From positions 35,175 through 94,073 of the forward strand of contig CAJUHL010000002.1 of assembly GCA_910586425.1 (NCBI GenBank): 58,899 bases of DNA, read 5' to 3'. Both the position numbers and the translations under genes were made by a program. The notes beneath the pieces are model-generated. The model was not told the origin of the DNA, did no database searches, and saw nothing but the letters and a program-made list of their open reading frames with translations. The DNA is from an uncultured Bacilli bacterium (GTDB taxonomy: Bacteria > Bacillota_I > Bacilli_A > RF39 > UBA660). Positions 16,398 through 25,929 of the stretch are shown piece after piece (the stretch's first letter is position 1; every line of letters starts with the position of its first letter).

Positions 16398-16967
16398 ATG
16401 GCAAACATATGTCAAGTTGAGTTGAAAGCACTTGGAAACCGCCAAAATATAATGGAACTGTATCATCGAATCCATAATACATTTGGATCGTATGGTGAAA
16501 TTTTTAAAAATTGTGAAGGAACCGATGCTCTGCTTCTTACCATGAACTTTGATTGTTACCGTTCCGTAAAGGAAGCATTTGAATATAACAATCTGGATTT
16601 AGGCTTGTTTTCTAAAGAACATGATCTGTTGATTCAATATGAATCTATAGAAATAGATTGGGAATTTAGTGAGTTATATTATGTGGATCGGGGCAATGTC
16701 ATGGAAGATGGCAAATATGTGTATTCGGAATTTAATTTATATCAAGATAACGAGAACAACAGTTATGAATCATTCAAAAAATGGGCGGATCATATCGGAT
16801 ATGCAGGCGTCCGCTCTCTTGCGGAATTTGAGCAGTTGCGAAAGAAAACCGATGATAATGTTTTCGTTTATACAAATAAACCAAAAGAATGGGGATTTAT
16901 TCATAATGATTTTATGAAGAATGAAGAAGATGTGGAAGAAGATTATGAGATGGAATCGTTATCATGA
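16398..16967 (+). CDS. Hypothetical protein with EEDYEM tail, possibly Api92/ferredoxin-like fold
   Basis: The 189-residue protein starts MANICQVELKALGNRQNIME, a beginning that recalls phage and plasmid Api92/YubB-type proteins with a ferredoxin-like fold; this similarity is weak. The core is aromatic-rich and acidic. It ends VEEDYEMESLS, so the DYEM tail is present but extended by four residues; its codons (GAAGATTATGAGATGGAA) differ from those at 3.9 and 4.5 kb. The gene stands alone between two palindromic terminators, with AAAGGAG before the start. Confidence 0.6.
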   Translation: MANICQVELKALGNRQNIMELYHRIHNTFGSYGEIFKNCEGTDALLLTMNFDCYRSVKEAFEYNNLDLGLFSKEHDLLIQYESIEIDWEFSELYYVDRGNVMEDGKYVYSEFNLYQDNENNSYESFKKWADHIGYAGVRSLAEFEQLRKKTDDNVFVYTNKPKEWGFIHNDFMKNEEDVEEDYEMESLS

Positions 16968-16978
16968 AGGTGCGAAAA

Positions 16979-16991
16979 GGAACTCAGTTCC
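16979..16991. repeat. Palindrome copy 5 (terminator)
   Basis: GGAACTCAGTTCC with A and T arms, 12 bases after the stop at 16967 and 24 bases before the primase start. Confidence 0.8.
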
Positions 16992-17015
16992 TTTTTTTAG
17001 AAAGGAGAAATTATT

Positions 17016-20000
17016 ATGGCAAAAATGAAACCTAAAACATTGTTTGGAGAAAAGTATCAAGAAATACTTGAACGAGCAAGTGTTCGTTCTGTATTAGAAT
17101 CTTATGGACTTTCCGTTAATAAAAATAAAACCATTTGTCCATTTCATACCGATCACGACCCATCACTTAGCATCACGAAAGATGACAAGATATGGAATTG
17201 CTTTGTCTGCGGTGAAAAAGGAAATGCGATTACATTCGTCCAAAAATATGAAGAAAAGGTGCTTGGGAACACAAAGTTTGAAACCTTGGATGCAATGAAA
17301 AAAGTAAATGAGATTTGCAATTTGAATGTCGATTTATCCATGTTGGAAAAAAAGAAAACCGATAATCAATATGTACATAATTCCCGCACGTATACCGAGA
17401 AAGAAAAATCGCTTTTAGATCTTCTCGAGCGACTAACAAAAATAGGCAGTTATCAATTGCATTCGTCCGTGGAAGCGGATGCACGAAATTATCTTGCTTC
17501 GAGAGGTTTTGATAAAGCTTTAATGTCAGATTTAGATTTTGGCTATATTCCTCAAAAACAGGTCGAGGAATGGATTCGGAAAAAAACCTTTCCTTTAGAA
17601 GATTTATTAGCAATCGGTTTTGTGAGAATGGACGATAAATTGAATTATCATCCATTTTTTGGTGATCGGGTATTGATTCCAATTAAGGATGAACGAGGAA
17701 ATACAGTTGCTTTCAGCGGGCGTGGAATGAAAGGTGAAGAGCCAAAGTATTTACATTCCGCATCGACGGAGCTTTTTAAGAAAAACAATATCTTATACAA
17801 CTATGACAATGCGAAAAAGTATTCTTACGGGAATGCGATCTATGTTGTCGAAGGTTTTATGGACGTCGCAGGCGGAAAGAAAATCGGAATGCAAAACGTC
17901 GTTGCATCCATGGGAACATCACTTAGCGATGAACAACTCTCCATGATTCAAAAGCTGGATTGTGAAATTGTGCTGATGCGGGATAACGACAAAGCCGGAA
18001 AAAACGCAATGATAAAGGAAGTGCCTGAGCTTTTGAAAAAAGGCTTTCAAGTTAGCGTTGTCGATCTATCCAAAGTCAAAGAACGAATGCGCTTGAATGA
18101 TGAAATTGAATCGAAAGACTTATGGGATTTTGCGAATGCTGGTGTAAAAGAAGAAGATATTTCTTCTGTTAAGAAAACTGGAACTGAGTTCCTTTTTGAA
18201 AACAAATATCTAACCGAAGAAATGAGCGTCACAAAAATCAAGCAAGCCTATGATAAAGCGAAGGAAGATGGCGTTCTCAACAATACGTTTGACGAATCCA
18301 TTTTTAAAGAGATCGTCTATGCAAAAAGTGATTTTACGAAAAAAGAATTGGAAGATATTTTACATCCTGCCCCCGTCATGGATAAGAAGGAGATTGATAT
18401 TTTAAAAGAAAATCTACTGAATCGCTATGTGATGGCGAACGTGGAACGTTGTATCAAAAACAATGCCAATCCGACCTATTTAGAATATTTTAGTCTACAC
18501 GAAAATGAAATCAAGAATCGAGCACTTGCGTTATTTGTCGAAGAACCGTCATCCTATATCAATGACAAGATGGATCGGCTCAATGTTTTGGATTTGGTAA
18601 GAGAGTGCATCAGGCGAGATATAGAATGGAAAAAATTTGAGAAAGTACATACTTTCAGTCATGAAAATTTATTTGATAAATGCTATGTCAAAAATGCGAA
18701 CGGGCAACAAGCAAAACTACAGCTCACAGAAGAACAAAAGCGGTTAGTCATCAAGCAATTTGAAGAAACCTACTCTGCCGAAGAACGTTCAAAGTATGAC
18801 AACGTGAATGAAATTTACATCTTGAACAACATCAATGATTACGATGCGATTGTAGGGATTCAAGACAATCCACAGTCACAAGCCTTGGTAGAAGGTTTGA
18901 AGGGACGCTTTTTCATGAAAGAGGAAATGCACTATTTTTCTTACGAAAATGTGTTCCCGAAAGAAATGCTTTTTGCGGTGGATCCAAAATTCAAAAACGC
19001 TGACGGGACAGGGTATAAGGAAATTTTGATTTTCGACAACAAGAACGATATTTTGAAATTAACAAAAGAAAATGTCGTGAAGCCGGAAATCAAAGAAGAA
19101 AAAGAACCTGAAAAACCTATATTGGAAGAACAAAAAAGTGTAGCTAAAAAAACAAAAGATGTACCTGTAGAACACCAAAAGATAAGAGAGTTTACGGTTC
19201 ATAAATCGTTGATTGCAAAAGAAACAGACAATTCATATTTTGTGAGGATCCCGAACACGGGAGCGAAAAAGTATATGTATTTGAGCAAAAAATATACGAA
19301 ATGGTTGGCAGAAAACGACATTTTAAAAACGAGTATAAAGGCAGATGCGACCTATAAAGTGTTTGACAAAAGCGGAAATCAAAAAGAAACTTTAAAAGGC
19401 GATAAGCTGATGAATTATTGGGAAGATAAGACAAAGAAAAAAAAGGAACTCAGTTCCCAAAAACAAGAAACGGCTGAACCGAAAATTGAAAAAAAGGGTG
19501 AAACAAAAGCCTTCACGATTCACCGCAGTTTGCTTTACAAAGAAACCGATCATGCTTATTTTGTAAGAATCCCAAACACAGGGGCGAGAAAATACATGTA
19601 TGTAAGTAAGCAACACACAACGTGGTCGAACTCCGGCGATGTTTTAAAAGCCACCATTGAAACGGGAAAATCTTATCAAATTTATAGTAAGTCGAATGAA
19701 AAAATGGAGAAGATAGACGGCACCCAGTTGATGAATTACTGGGAAGAAAAAAGTAAGGACTTGTTCAGAGAAAAAAAGGAACCGAGTTCCTTAACGCAGG
19801 AAGTCGTAGAACAAGAAATAGAAAAACAAACTTCAAAAGGCAAACGAAAATTACAATTTCCATTTGTAAAAGAGCTAAAAAAACCGGAAGCAGATGCTTA
19901 TACGGTATCCGCAAAACGTGTGACTCAAAAAGATGCAACATATTTGAATTTGAAAAGTGCTGTCGATGGATATGTACTGTATGTTCCGAATGGAAGTTTC

Positions 20001-20492
20001 AATTTCAATGCTTGGAAAAATAAGGTGTCCATTTCTCCGAAAATTGACGGAAGGCATCAAGGACAGATTTTGTCCAATATCATGCTGATGAAACAAGAGG
20101 GCAAGGAATTATCTGTCATAGGGAAATTAAGCTATTCGGATTTAGATAAACATATTCCAGATAAACCGATGGAAAAGAGTGCCTATGTAACGGTTCGGGA
20201 AGATGATCTGGTTGAACTGCAAGATGGTTTTTATGGCATCCCTATTTATAAGAATCGTACCTATGGATATGTTGCGGTTAACAAAAACGATCTGTTCCGT
20301 TTAAATGAAAGCGACATTGTTTTGATGACTACCAAAAACACGGAATATCAAAGCTACAAAAATAATGGGGATTATGTTTCAACGGTTTTAGCAAACATGA
20401 TAAACCCAATGTATCAAGAGTCTTTAAAAGGATCGCTGGATATAGAAAACATTTACAATGATTTTAATGAAAGAGGAGTTGAATACGCATGA
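17016..20492 (+). CDS. DnaG-type primase with duplicated C-terminal domains
   Basis: The 1158-residue protein is about twice the usual DnaG length. A CHC2 zinc site (C41, H44, C62, C65) comes first. A toprim core follows, with E279 in YVVEGFMDV and the D323-N-D325 motif. Two copies of a domain of about 90 residues lie at about 725-815 and 832-915; both contain YFVRIPNTGA-KYMY and end LMNYWE. The tail (about 958-1150) has related segments. The same domain recurs at the C-terminus of the relaxase (43.7 kb). The primase probably makes primers for plasmid or transferred-strand synthesis. Three GGAACTSAGTTCC palindromes lie inside the gene. AAAGGAG precedes ATG 17016. Confidence 0.88.
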   Translation: MAKMKPKTLFGEKYQEILERASVRSVLESYGLSVNKNKTICPFHTDHDPSLSITKDDKIWNCFVCGEKGNAITFVQKYEEKVLGNTKFETLDAMKKVNEICNLNVDLSMLEKKKTDNQYVHNSRTYTEKEKSLLDLLERLTKIGSYQLHSSVEADARNYLASRGFDKALMSDLDFGYIPQKQVEEWIRKKTFPLEDLLAIGFVRMDDKLNYHPFFGDRVLIPIKDERGNTVAFSGRGMKGEEPKYLHSASTELFKKNNILYNYDNAKKYSYGNAIYVVEGFMDVAGGKKIGMQNVVASMGTSLSDEQLSMIQKLDCEIVLMRDNDKAGKNAMIKEVPELLKKGFQVSVVDLSKVKERMRLNDEIESKDLWDFANAGVKEEDISSVKKTGTEFLFENKYLTEEMSVTKIKQAYDKAKEDGVLNNTFDESIFKEIVYAKSDFTKKELEDILHPAPVMDKKEIDILKENLLNRYVMANVERCIKNNANPTYLEYFSLHENEIKNRALALFVEEPSSYINDKMDRLNVLDLVRECIRRDIEWKKFEKVHTFSHENLFDKCYVKNANGQQAKLQLTEEQKRLVIKQFEETYSAEERSKYDNVNEIYILNNINDYDAIVGIQDNPQSQALVEGLKGRFFMKEEMHYFSYENVFPKEMLFAVDPKFKNADGTGYKEILIFDNKNDILKLTKENVVKPEIKEEKEPEKPILEEQKSVAKKTKDVPVEHQKIREFTVHKSLIAKETDNSYFVRIPNTGAKKYMYLSKKYTKWLAENDILKTSIKADATYKVFDKSGNQKETLKGDKLMNYWEDKTKKKKELSSQKQETAEPKIEKKGETKAFTIHRSLLYKETDHAYFVRIPNTGARKYMYVSKQHTTWSNSGDVLKATIETGKSYQIYSKSNEKMEKIDGTQLMNYWEEKSKDLFREKKEPSSLTQEVVEQEIEKQTSKGKRKLQFPFVKELKKPEADAYTVSAKRVTQKDATYLNLKSAVDGYVLYVPNGSFNFNAWKNKVSISPKIDGRHQGQILSNIMLMKQEGKELSVIGKLSYSDLDKHIPDKPMEKSAYVTVREDDLVELQDGFYGIPIYKNRTYGYVAVNKNDLFRLNESDIVLMTTKNTEYQSYKNNGDYVSTVLANMINPMYQESLKGSLDIENIYNDFNERGVEYA
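18180..18192. repeat. Palindrome copy 6, inside the primase gene
   Basis: GGAACTGAGTTCC followed by TTTTT, inside codons for TGTEFLF at about residue 390 of the primase. It could act as an internal terminator or a protein-binding site. Confidence 0.75.
19445..19457. repeat. Palindrome copy 7, inside the primase gene
   Basis: GGAACTCAGTTCC with an A-rich left arm but no T arm, in the linker (KKKELSSQK) after the first C-terminal domain repeat. Confidence 0.75.
19778..19790. repeat. Palindrome copy 8, inside the primase gene
   Basis: GGAACCGAGTTCC, one base changed from the consensus, in the linker (EKKEPSSLTQ) after the second domain repeat, so it was probably copied with the domain. Confidence 0.7.
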
Positions 20493-21751
20493 GCGCAGAT
20501 ACAAAACACGATGTAGAAAATGTACAAAAATCAATTTGGTGGGGGCTACGCATCCTTCAATATATTAACCGGCATGTCGTAAAACCTACAAGAGATTGGA
20601 TTAACAAAAAGATTAAAAACTATAAATACAGACACATGGATCCGATCAAAGCGATCAAGCAGGATGGAATCAATGATTCACTTGTAAAGTCGCCGGAACT
20701 AACAGAGCAAGAATTGAAAGAGGGTATTGCCTTCTGTATGGAAAACGATATTCTTGCGGTCGCCTATGAAGTGGATGAACACGGTGAGCCAATGAGTCGT
20801 GGAATGTCCATTAAAGAGCAGGAAGACCTTGCGAAAGATGAAATCCAGCTTAGAAAATGGGAAAATCGTGCGGAACGCTTTAAAAAAGTCGGAATCGTGA
20901 ATCAAATGTGCAATAGCAAAGTCGAAGAACTCAAAAATAAGATTGCACAGAAAGAAGAACAAAGAAAATCTGATGGAAATGTAAATCGTCGTTATCGACT
21001 TAAGTGCAACGCTAAACATACTGAAACGTTCAACGTATGGTTACAATCTGTCGTGCAGAAAAGAATCGCTGAGCAGGCGAAAGAAAACGGTGGAAATGAA
21101 ATCATCGACGAAAAAGCAAAAGATGATTTTACCGCACAACCTGATAAATTGGAAGTAAACGAATTGAAAGAAGGTCGTGAGTATGGAATCGACCGAGAGA
21201 TAACGAAAGAGAATGTTTGCAAACAAATCGTTTCCAAAGAAACCTTTTGTGAAAAATACTCAGACATTACAGAAAGTCTTCCATGTAGTGCTAAGGTATA
21301 TGATGATGGCAATATGATGCTTTGGTATCGTCAACGCTATCGGGAAGAGGCAAGAAAAATCTTTGGTGAGAAAGAGCAGCGAATCGTTGAATATGGTTCG
21401 AACGGCGGGGAATCATTGGATCAAAAAAAGAATACGGATGATGCGATCGGCACCATTCGTATTACCGATACGAAAGAAATGGAGAAATTCAGAAGTGAGT
21501 ATGATGGGAAAGATTACATCGCAATTCATAATCCAGATGGTTCGGTAACGGTATCCATGGCAATGAGCACAGCCAAAGATGTCGCTAAAAATGTATCCTC
21601 AAAAAACGCACAAGCCCACGAACAGGCTTCGCAAAAAGGTTTAGAGCGAGGGGATAAAGAAAACGGAAAAGCTGATTCGTGGGCGAAGGATGAAAACTTA
21701 GAAAATGATAGTGTATCGTTGAATTTGGAAGATGGTGAGATGGAAAAATGA
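20489..21751 (+). CDS. Conjugation accessory protein, possibly PcfB/DUF3801-like
   Basis: The gene overlaps the primase stop by 4 bases (ATGA) and the coupling-protein start by 4, so all three are translated together. The product has 420 residues, is soluble and charged, with a basic N-terminal part and a long acidic, low-complexity C-terminus. Position just before VirD4 and the segment ELTEQELKEGIAFCMENDIL recall PcfB/DUF3801 proteins, which help the coupling protein pick its substrate in pCF10-type systems. The resemblance is limited; the larger size and the C-terminal half are unlike PcfB. Confidence 0.45.
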   Translation: MSADTKHDVENVQKSIWWGLRILQYINRHVVKPTRDWINKKIKNYKYRHMDPIKAIKQDGINDSLVKSPELTEQELKEGIAFCMENDILAVAYEVDEHGEPMSRGMSIKEQEDLAKDEIQLRKWENRAERFKKVGIVNQMCNSKVEELKNKIAQKEEQRKSDGNVNRRYRLKCNAKHTETFNVWLQSVVQKRIAEQAKENGGNEIIDEKAKDDFTAQPDKLEVNELKEGREYGIDREITKENVCKQIVSKETFCEKYSDITESLPCSAKVYDDGNMMLWYRQRYREEARKIFGEKEQRIVEYGSNGGESLDQKKNTDDAIGTIRITDTKEMEKFRSEYDGKDYIAIHNPDGSVTVSMAMSTAKDVAKNVSSKNAQAHEQASQKGLERGDKENGKADSWAKDENLENDSVSLNLEDGEMEK

Positions 21752-23751
21752 AACCGAGAAGAAACCAGAAAGACTATGTTCTCATATTGATTTTTATTGC
21801 ATTTGCATTTTATATCGGTCTAAGAATCGGAACGTGTGTAGAGGTGAATGACGGTGAATGGTCGATGGAAGCATTGAATCAAGCAAGCGATCAATTATTT
21901 TCATTCGCACCTGTCATTTTAAATCAAAAGACATTTTTTATCGGATTTGCTTTAGCACTTCTGACATGGATGTGTTATGAAACATTCGTTTTACAGAATA
22001 AGAAAAACAGGCAGGATACCGCTTTTGGAAGTGCCAAATGGAATACACCGGATTTTACTAAAAATTTAAGGGAAAAGATATTTACAAAAAATTGGATATT
22101 CACAGAAACAGAGATCTTATCTAAAGATATGAAAGTAACGGGACGAAACCGAAACGTTGCGATCATTGGACGTCCGGGTACCGGAAAAAGTCGTTATTTT
22201 CTGATCCCAAATATATTGAGTGCGAACGATGAAACCATCATTGTAACGGATCCGAAAGAAGAACTTCTTCGAGCAACAGGAAATTCCTTGAAGAAAATCG
22301 GATACGATATAAAAGTTTTAAATGTAAAATCAAAATGGCGAAGCGATCACTACAACCCGTTTCGATACATTCGAAAACTTCCAACAGAAGCCTATTTGAT
22401 TGATTGTGAAAGCGAGGAAGATCGGAAAGAAGTTTTAGAACGGCTGGAAACGACAGGTGGAAATATCGCAGAAGATGACGTAATGTCACTTATTAACACG
22501 ATTATGAACGCTACTAAAAGTGAAACGATTGAAACCAGCTCCGGGGATCCGTTTTGGGAAAAAGCTGAAATGGTACTCCTACAGGCACTTTTTTATTACG
22601 TCATATTTCGTTGTCCCGAAGAGGAACGAAATATGAAAAAGGTTTTGGAGCTGATTCGTTTAGGCGAAATCGACCAAAAGGGACACTCTTTGCTTGGGGA
22701 CAAGTTCAACGAGTGGGAACAAGTTGATCCTGAAAATATCGGAATCAAACAATGGAAGCATTTCATGGTTTCCGCTAAAACTCCGAAGACAATGAGCACG
22801 ATCATCATGACCGCATCCGCTCGTCTTGCGCCATTCAACTTAAGAGAAATTGAAAGAATGACAGTCGATGATACGATGGAATTAGATCGCATTGGAAAGC
22901 CATTAGATTTAACCGATAAAAATGAAAAAAGGAAAGATGGAAAGGTTGCCTATTTTTTCGTTACGAATCCAAATGACAAGGCGTTCAACTTTTTGGCGAA
23001 CCTGATGTACTCTCAAATTTTCAATATTATCGACCAAAATGCGGGTGATAATGGTGGACGTCTTGCGGTTCCTTGTAACCTATACCTTGACGAATTTAGA
23101 CAACTTGGTACAATCCCAAATTTCTTGGAAAACTGGGCTTATGTTCGTGGTTTGGACTGCGGTATAACGGTAATTTTGCAATCCCTGAGTCAGTTTAAGA
23201 AAATTTACAAGGATGAATGGGAAACCGGTCTGGACTGTTGCGATTATTTATTTTTTCTTGGTTCAAGATCGAAAGAAACGCTTGAATATATGAGCACTAT
23301 GCTCGGAAAGGAGAGTCTGTACAAGAAATCCTCAGGACGGTCTTTTGGAAGACAAGGTTCTTCTTCTCAAAATTGGGATATATACGGGCGTGAGCTGGGA
23401 ACGGTTGACGAGCTGGCACAGCTTCCCAAAGGTTATGGAATTTTGTTGATGTCGGGTACCGATCCATTTTATTCGAAATTATATGATTTGAAAAAACATC
23501 CTCGCTATAACGAATTGTGGGAAGCATGGACAGAACAAAAAAGCGATCACAATACCAAAGAATGGTTAGAGAATCATGACAAATTTTACGACCATCTTGT
23601 GCAGATTTCTAAAAAATCAAACGAAGAAATTTTGCGGGAATATATGGAAGCAATCGGTATTAAATGTGAGGTAGGTTTCCAAATGGAAAAGGTAACAACA
23701 GACGAGGAAGCCGAGTTTCAAAAGAAAGGCTATGGACGGTTGATTTTTTGA
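21748..23751 (+). CDS. VirD4/TraG-type coupling ATPase
   Basis: The 667-residue type IV coupling protein links the relaxase-DNA complex to the secretion channel. Two membrane helices (about 11-28 and 56-74) anchor it. Walker A is GRPGTGKS at 141-148 and Walker B is LYLDEF at about 445-450. Motifs typical of the TraG family follow, such as LQSLSQ and LGSRSKET. Length and arrangement fit the Gram-positive VirD4 group. It overlaps the upstream accessory gene by 4 bases. Confidence 0.95.
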   Translation: MKPRRNQKDYVLILIFIAFAFYIGLRIGTCVEVNDGEWSMEALNQASDQLFSFAPVILNQKTFFIGFALALLTWMCYETFVLQNKKNRQDTAFGSAKWNTPDFTKNLREKIFTKNWIFTETEILSKDMKVTGRNRNVAIIGRPGTGKSRYFLIPNILSANDETIIVTDPKEELLRATGNSLKKIGYDIKVLNVKSKWRSDHYNPFRYIRKLPTEAYLIDCESEEDRKEVLERLETTGGNIAEDDVMSLINTIMNATKSETIETSSGDPFWEKAEMVLLQALFYYVIFRCPEEERNMKKVLELIRLGEIDQKGHSLLGDKFNEWEQVDPENIGIKQWKHFMVSAKTPKTMSTIIMTASARLAPFNLREIERMTVDDTMELDRIGKPLDLTDKNEKRKDGKVAYFFVTNPNDKAFNFLANLMYSQIFNIIDQNAGDNGGRLAVPCNLYLDEFRQLGTIPNFLENWAYVRGLDCGITVILQSLSQFKKIYKDEWETGLDCCDYLFFLGSRSKETLEYMSTMLGKESLYKKSSGRSFGRQGSSSQNWDIYGRELGTVDELAQLPKGYGILLMSGTDPFYSKLYDLKKHPRYNELWEAWTEQKSDHNTKEWLENHDKFYDHLVQISKKSNEEILREYMEAIGIKCEVGFQMEKVTTDEEAEFQKKGYGRLIF

Positions 23752-23867
23752 CCGTTTTACTCATATATGAAAGGGGTGATATTTTAAGATCATTGATTAT
23801 AACATGAAGGAAAAAGACAACGTATGTCTTTTTATTTTGGAACAAAAAAGAAAGAAGAGGAAAAAAG

Positions 23868-24233
23868 ATGGAAAAGAAAGTATTAGTAACACAAAATGTT
23901 GAACAGAAAGGATTTATGAAAATGAATCAGAAATGGAGAGGAAAAGTAGCAAAAGGCATGGTCGCCATGCAAGCGTTTGCGGGATCGTATCTGTTGATGA
24001 CAAGCAATGTATATGCCGCCGGAAGTAACACGAGCAGTATTGATTCATTCATTACCTTCATCTGCGATTGGGTGATGAAAATTGGTGGTGTTGTTGCCAT
24101 GATCGGTGGGATAATGTTTGCTCTTGGTTGGCAACGAGAAGATGCGGAAGGTAAATCCCGTGGCTTAATGACGGTAATGGCTGGATTTATGCTCATTGCA
24201 ATTGCGCAGGCACCTAGCATTTTTGGTCTTTAA
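23868..24233 (+). CDS. Maff2/VirB2-like small membrane protein
   Basis: The 121-residue protein has a first hydrophobic segment ending at VYAAG (signal-like, about residues 30-50). Two further helices follow (WVMKIGGVVAMIGGIMFALGW and a C-terminal MAGFMLIAIA). This is the plan of the Maff2 family found between VirD4 and VirB6-like genes in Gram-positive conjugative elements, where it is thought to be a VirB2-like channel component. A later in-frame ATG at 23916 after AAAGGA is also possible. A palindromic terminator follows. Confidence 0.75.
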   Translation: MEKKVLVTQNVEQKGFMKMNQKWRGKVAKGMVAMQAFAGSYLLMTSNVYAAGSNTSSIDSFITFICDWVMKIGGVVAMIGGIMFALGWQREDAEGKSRGLMTVMAGFMLIAIAQAPSIFGL

Positions 24234-24249
24234 AAGCAGTCAAAAAGGT

Positions 24250-24262
24250 GGAACTCAGTTCC
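24250..24262. repeat. Palindrome copy 9 (terminator)
   Basis: GGAACTCAGTTCC in a longer stem with flanks AAAAAGGT and ATCTTTTT that still pair (one G-U), between the Maff2-like and VirB6-like genes. Confidence 0.8.
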
Positions 24263-24302
24263 ATCTTTTTGTTTTTAACCAAAGAAAGGAGAAAAAATAA
24301 AG

Positions 24303-25178
24303 ATGGCGAATTGGTTAGGCAATATTGTTAAGATGCTTTTGGATATTGGATTCAGCTTGTTTGGTTTCCATATCGACTTAAGCAACTTAGCTTCTACCAC
24401 AAAAAGTCTATGCAATTGGAATGACATTCAAACAAGTACACTTGGTACTATTGCAAAGGATTTAAACGAAGTATTTGTTCCCATTGGTCTTTCCTTATTG
24501 ACCGTATTTGTCATGATTGACCTGATAAAAAAGGCGATGGAAATAGATCGCATTTCATGGGAACGAATCGTTATGTCGATGGTTCGCTTTTTAATTTTTA
24601 AAGTACTGATTGAACATTCGTATGAATTTTTGAACATGATTATGAGCGTCGCTGGTGATTTCATAAACAAAACCATTACAGCACTTCACTATTCGACCGC
24701 ATCATCCGCCGATATTGGAACGACGATTGGTGATTTAGTATCAAAAGCAGAAGGAGCAGGCTTTTTACTTTGGGACTTTGCACCGCTTTTGATGTTTCTT
24801 GTATTCTTGGTTATGTACTTCCCAATCATCGGTACTTATGTAATGGTGGTTGCACAAATATTTAAAAGGGTTATCAATATTATTCTTGCGTTTGCTTTCT
24901 CACCGATTCCTTTAGCGATCGGCACATGGGAAGATGGTAGTGCAACCGGAAAAAAGTTTATCATGTCAGTTGTCGCACTGGCATTTGAAGGAATATTGAT
25001 GATTGTATGCGTTCATATTTATGCACTGGGATTAAAGAGTATTCTATCAGGAGTTGTTGGATCAGCATCATTTGGCGTTTCATTCGGTGCGATGGTCGGA
25101 ATCCTTTTGATGAACGGCATTCTTACAACAGCACTCAATGGCATCACACAATTAACTGAGAAATGGACGGGGGCGTAG
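24303..25178 (+). CDS. VirB6/TrbL-like polytopic channel protein
   Basis: The 291-residue integral membrane protein has about six helices, with the largest hydrophobic blocks at about 55-75, 92-110, 152-180, 185-205, 222-245 and 255-275. Position between the Maff2-like and PrgI genes matches VirB6-like proteins of Bacillota conjugative elements, which form the inner channel. AAAGGAG precedes ATG 24303. The short gap of one base to the next gene indicates tight coupling. Confidence 0.8.
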   Translation: MANWLGNIVKMLLDIGFSLFGFHIDLSNLASTTKSLCNWNDIQTSTLGTIAKDLNEVFVPIGLSLLTVFVMIDLIKKAMEIDRISWERIVMSMVRFLIFKVLIEHSYEFLNMIMSVAGDFINKTITALHYSTASSADIGTTIGDLVSKAEGAGFLLWDFAPLLMFLVFLVMYFPIIGTYVMVVAQIFKRVINIILAFAFSPIPLAIGTWEDGSATGKKFIMSVVALAFEGILMIVCVHIYALGLKSILSGVVGSASFGVSFGAMVGILLMNGILTTALNGITQLTEKWTGA

Positions 25179-25179
25179 T

Positions 25180-25929
25180 ATGGACGTTATAAAAATTAGA
25201 ACGCATAAAGAACTTTCCGATGTTGCGGAAAAATATTGGGGATTTACTTTCCGTCAATGGATTTTTCTTGCTCTAACTGCGGTCATTGTCGTTCCGCTTT
25301 ATATTTATACGAAACCAATTATCGGTGATGAATTGGCAAGCTGGATTGTTATTTTGATAGGTGGTCCGTTACTCTCTTGTGGCTTTTTGACTTTACAGGG
25401 ACTCAAAGCAGACCGCCTTTTCTTATATTTAAAAAGACATTACATCTATTTTTACAAACCATTGGAGTATAAAACCGAAAAGGAAATTATAGCGGAAAAA
25501 GAGGCGAAGAAAAATAAATCGAAACAGAAAGAGAAAAAGGAAAAGAAAGTAAAAATTACCAGAGCAGAAAAGAAACTGAAAAAACGTACTGAAAAAGAAG
25601 CCAAGAAGAAAATGCAGATGGAGCGTCGGCAAAAAAGAGAGCTTGCTAAAGCGAAAAAATTGTATGGCGATTTGGATCAGGAAAAAGAAAAATTGAAAGA
25701 AATCGAAGAAAAGCAGGCGGTTCCAGATACGGTATCGTATGCTGATATTCAAAATATCATTGAGCTGGGTAAGCGTTTAGAATCGCAGATGAAGAATGAA
25801 AGAAGGGATGAAAATGTTCTCAAAGAAGGAAGCGAAGGAAAAGAAACCGAAGAAAGAAAAGAAGCAGAAACCAAAGAAGGAGAAGTTGAAAAAGGAGAAG
25901 AAAGAGAAGAAAACAGCAAAGAAGAATAA
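25180..25929 (+). CDS. PrgI-family (VirB3-like) protein with charged tail
   Basis: The first 100 residues fit PrgI: a short N-terminus followed by two close membrane helices (about 26-45 and 50-72) and LKADRLFLYLKRHYIYFYKP. PrgI proteins sit before VirB4 and take the VirB3 place. Unusually, residues about 105-249 are an extremely Lys/Glu-rich tail, making the protein about twice the usual length. Its last 116 bases overlap the start of VirB4 in another frame. Confidence 0.8.
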   Translation: MDVIKIRTHKELSDVAEKYWGFTFRQWIFLALTAVIVVPLYIYTKPIIGDELASWIVILIGGPLLSCGFLTLQGLKADRLFLYLKRHYIYFYKPLEYKTEKEIIAEKEAKKNKSKQKEKKEKKVKITRAEKKLKKRTEKEAKKKMQMERRQKRELAKAKKLYGDLDQEKEKLKEIEEKQAVPDTVSYADIQNIIELGKRLESQMKNERRDENVLKEGSEGKETEERKEAETKEGEVEKGEEREENSKEE

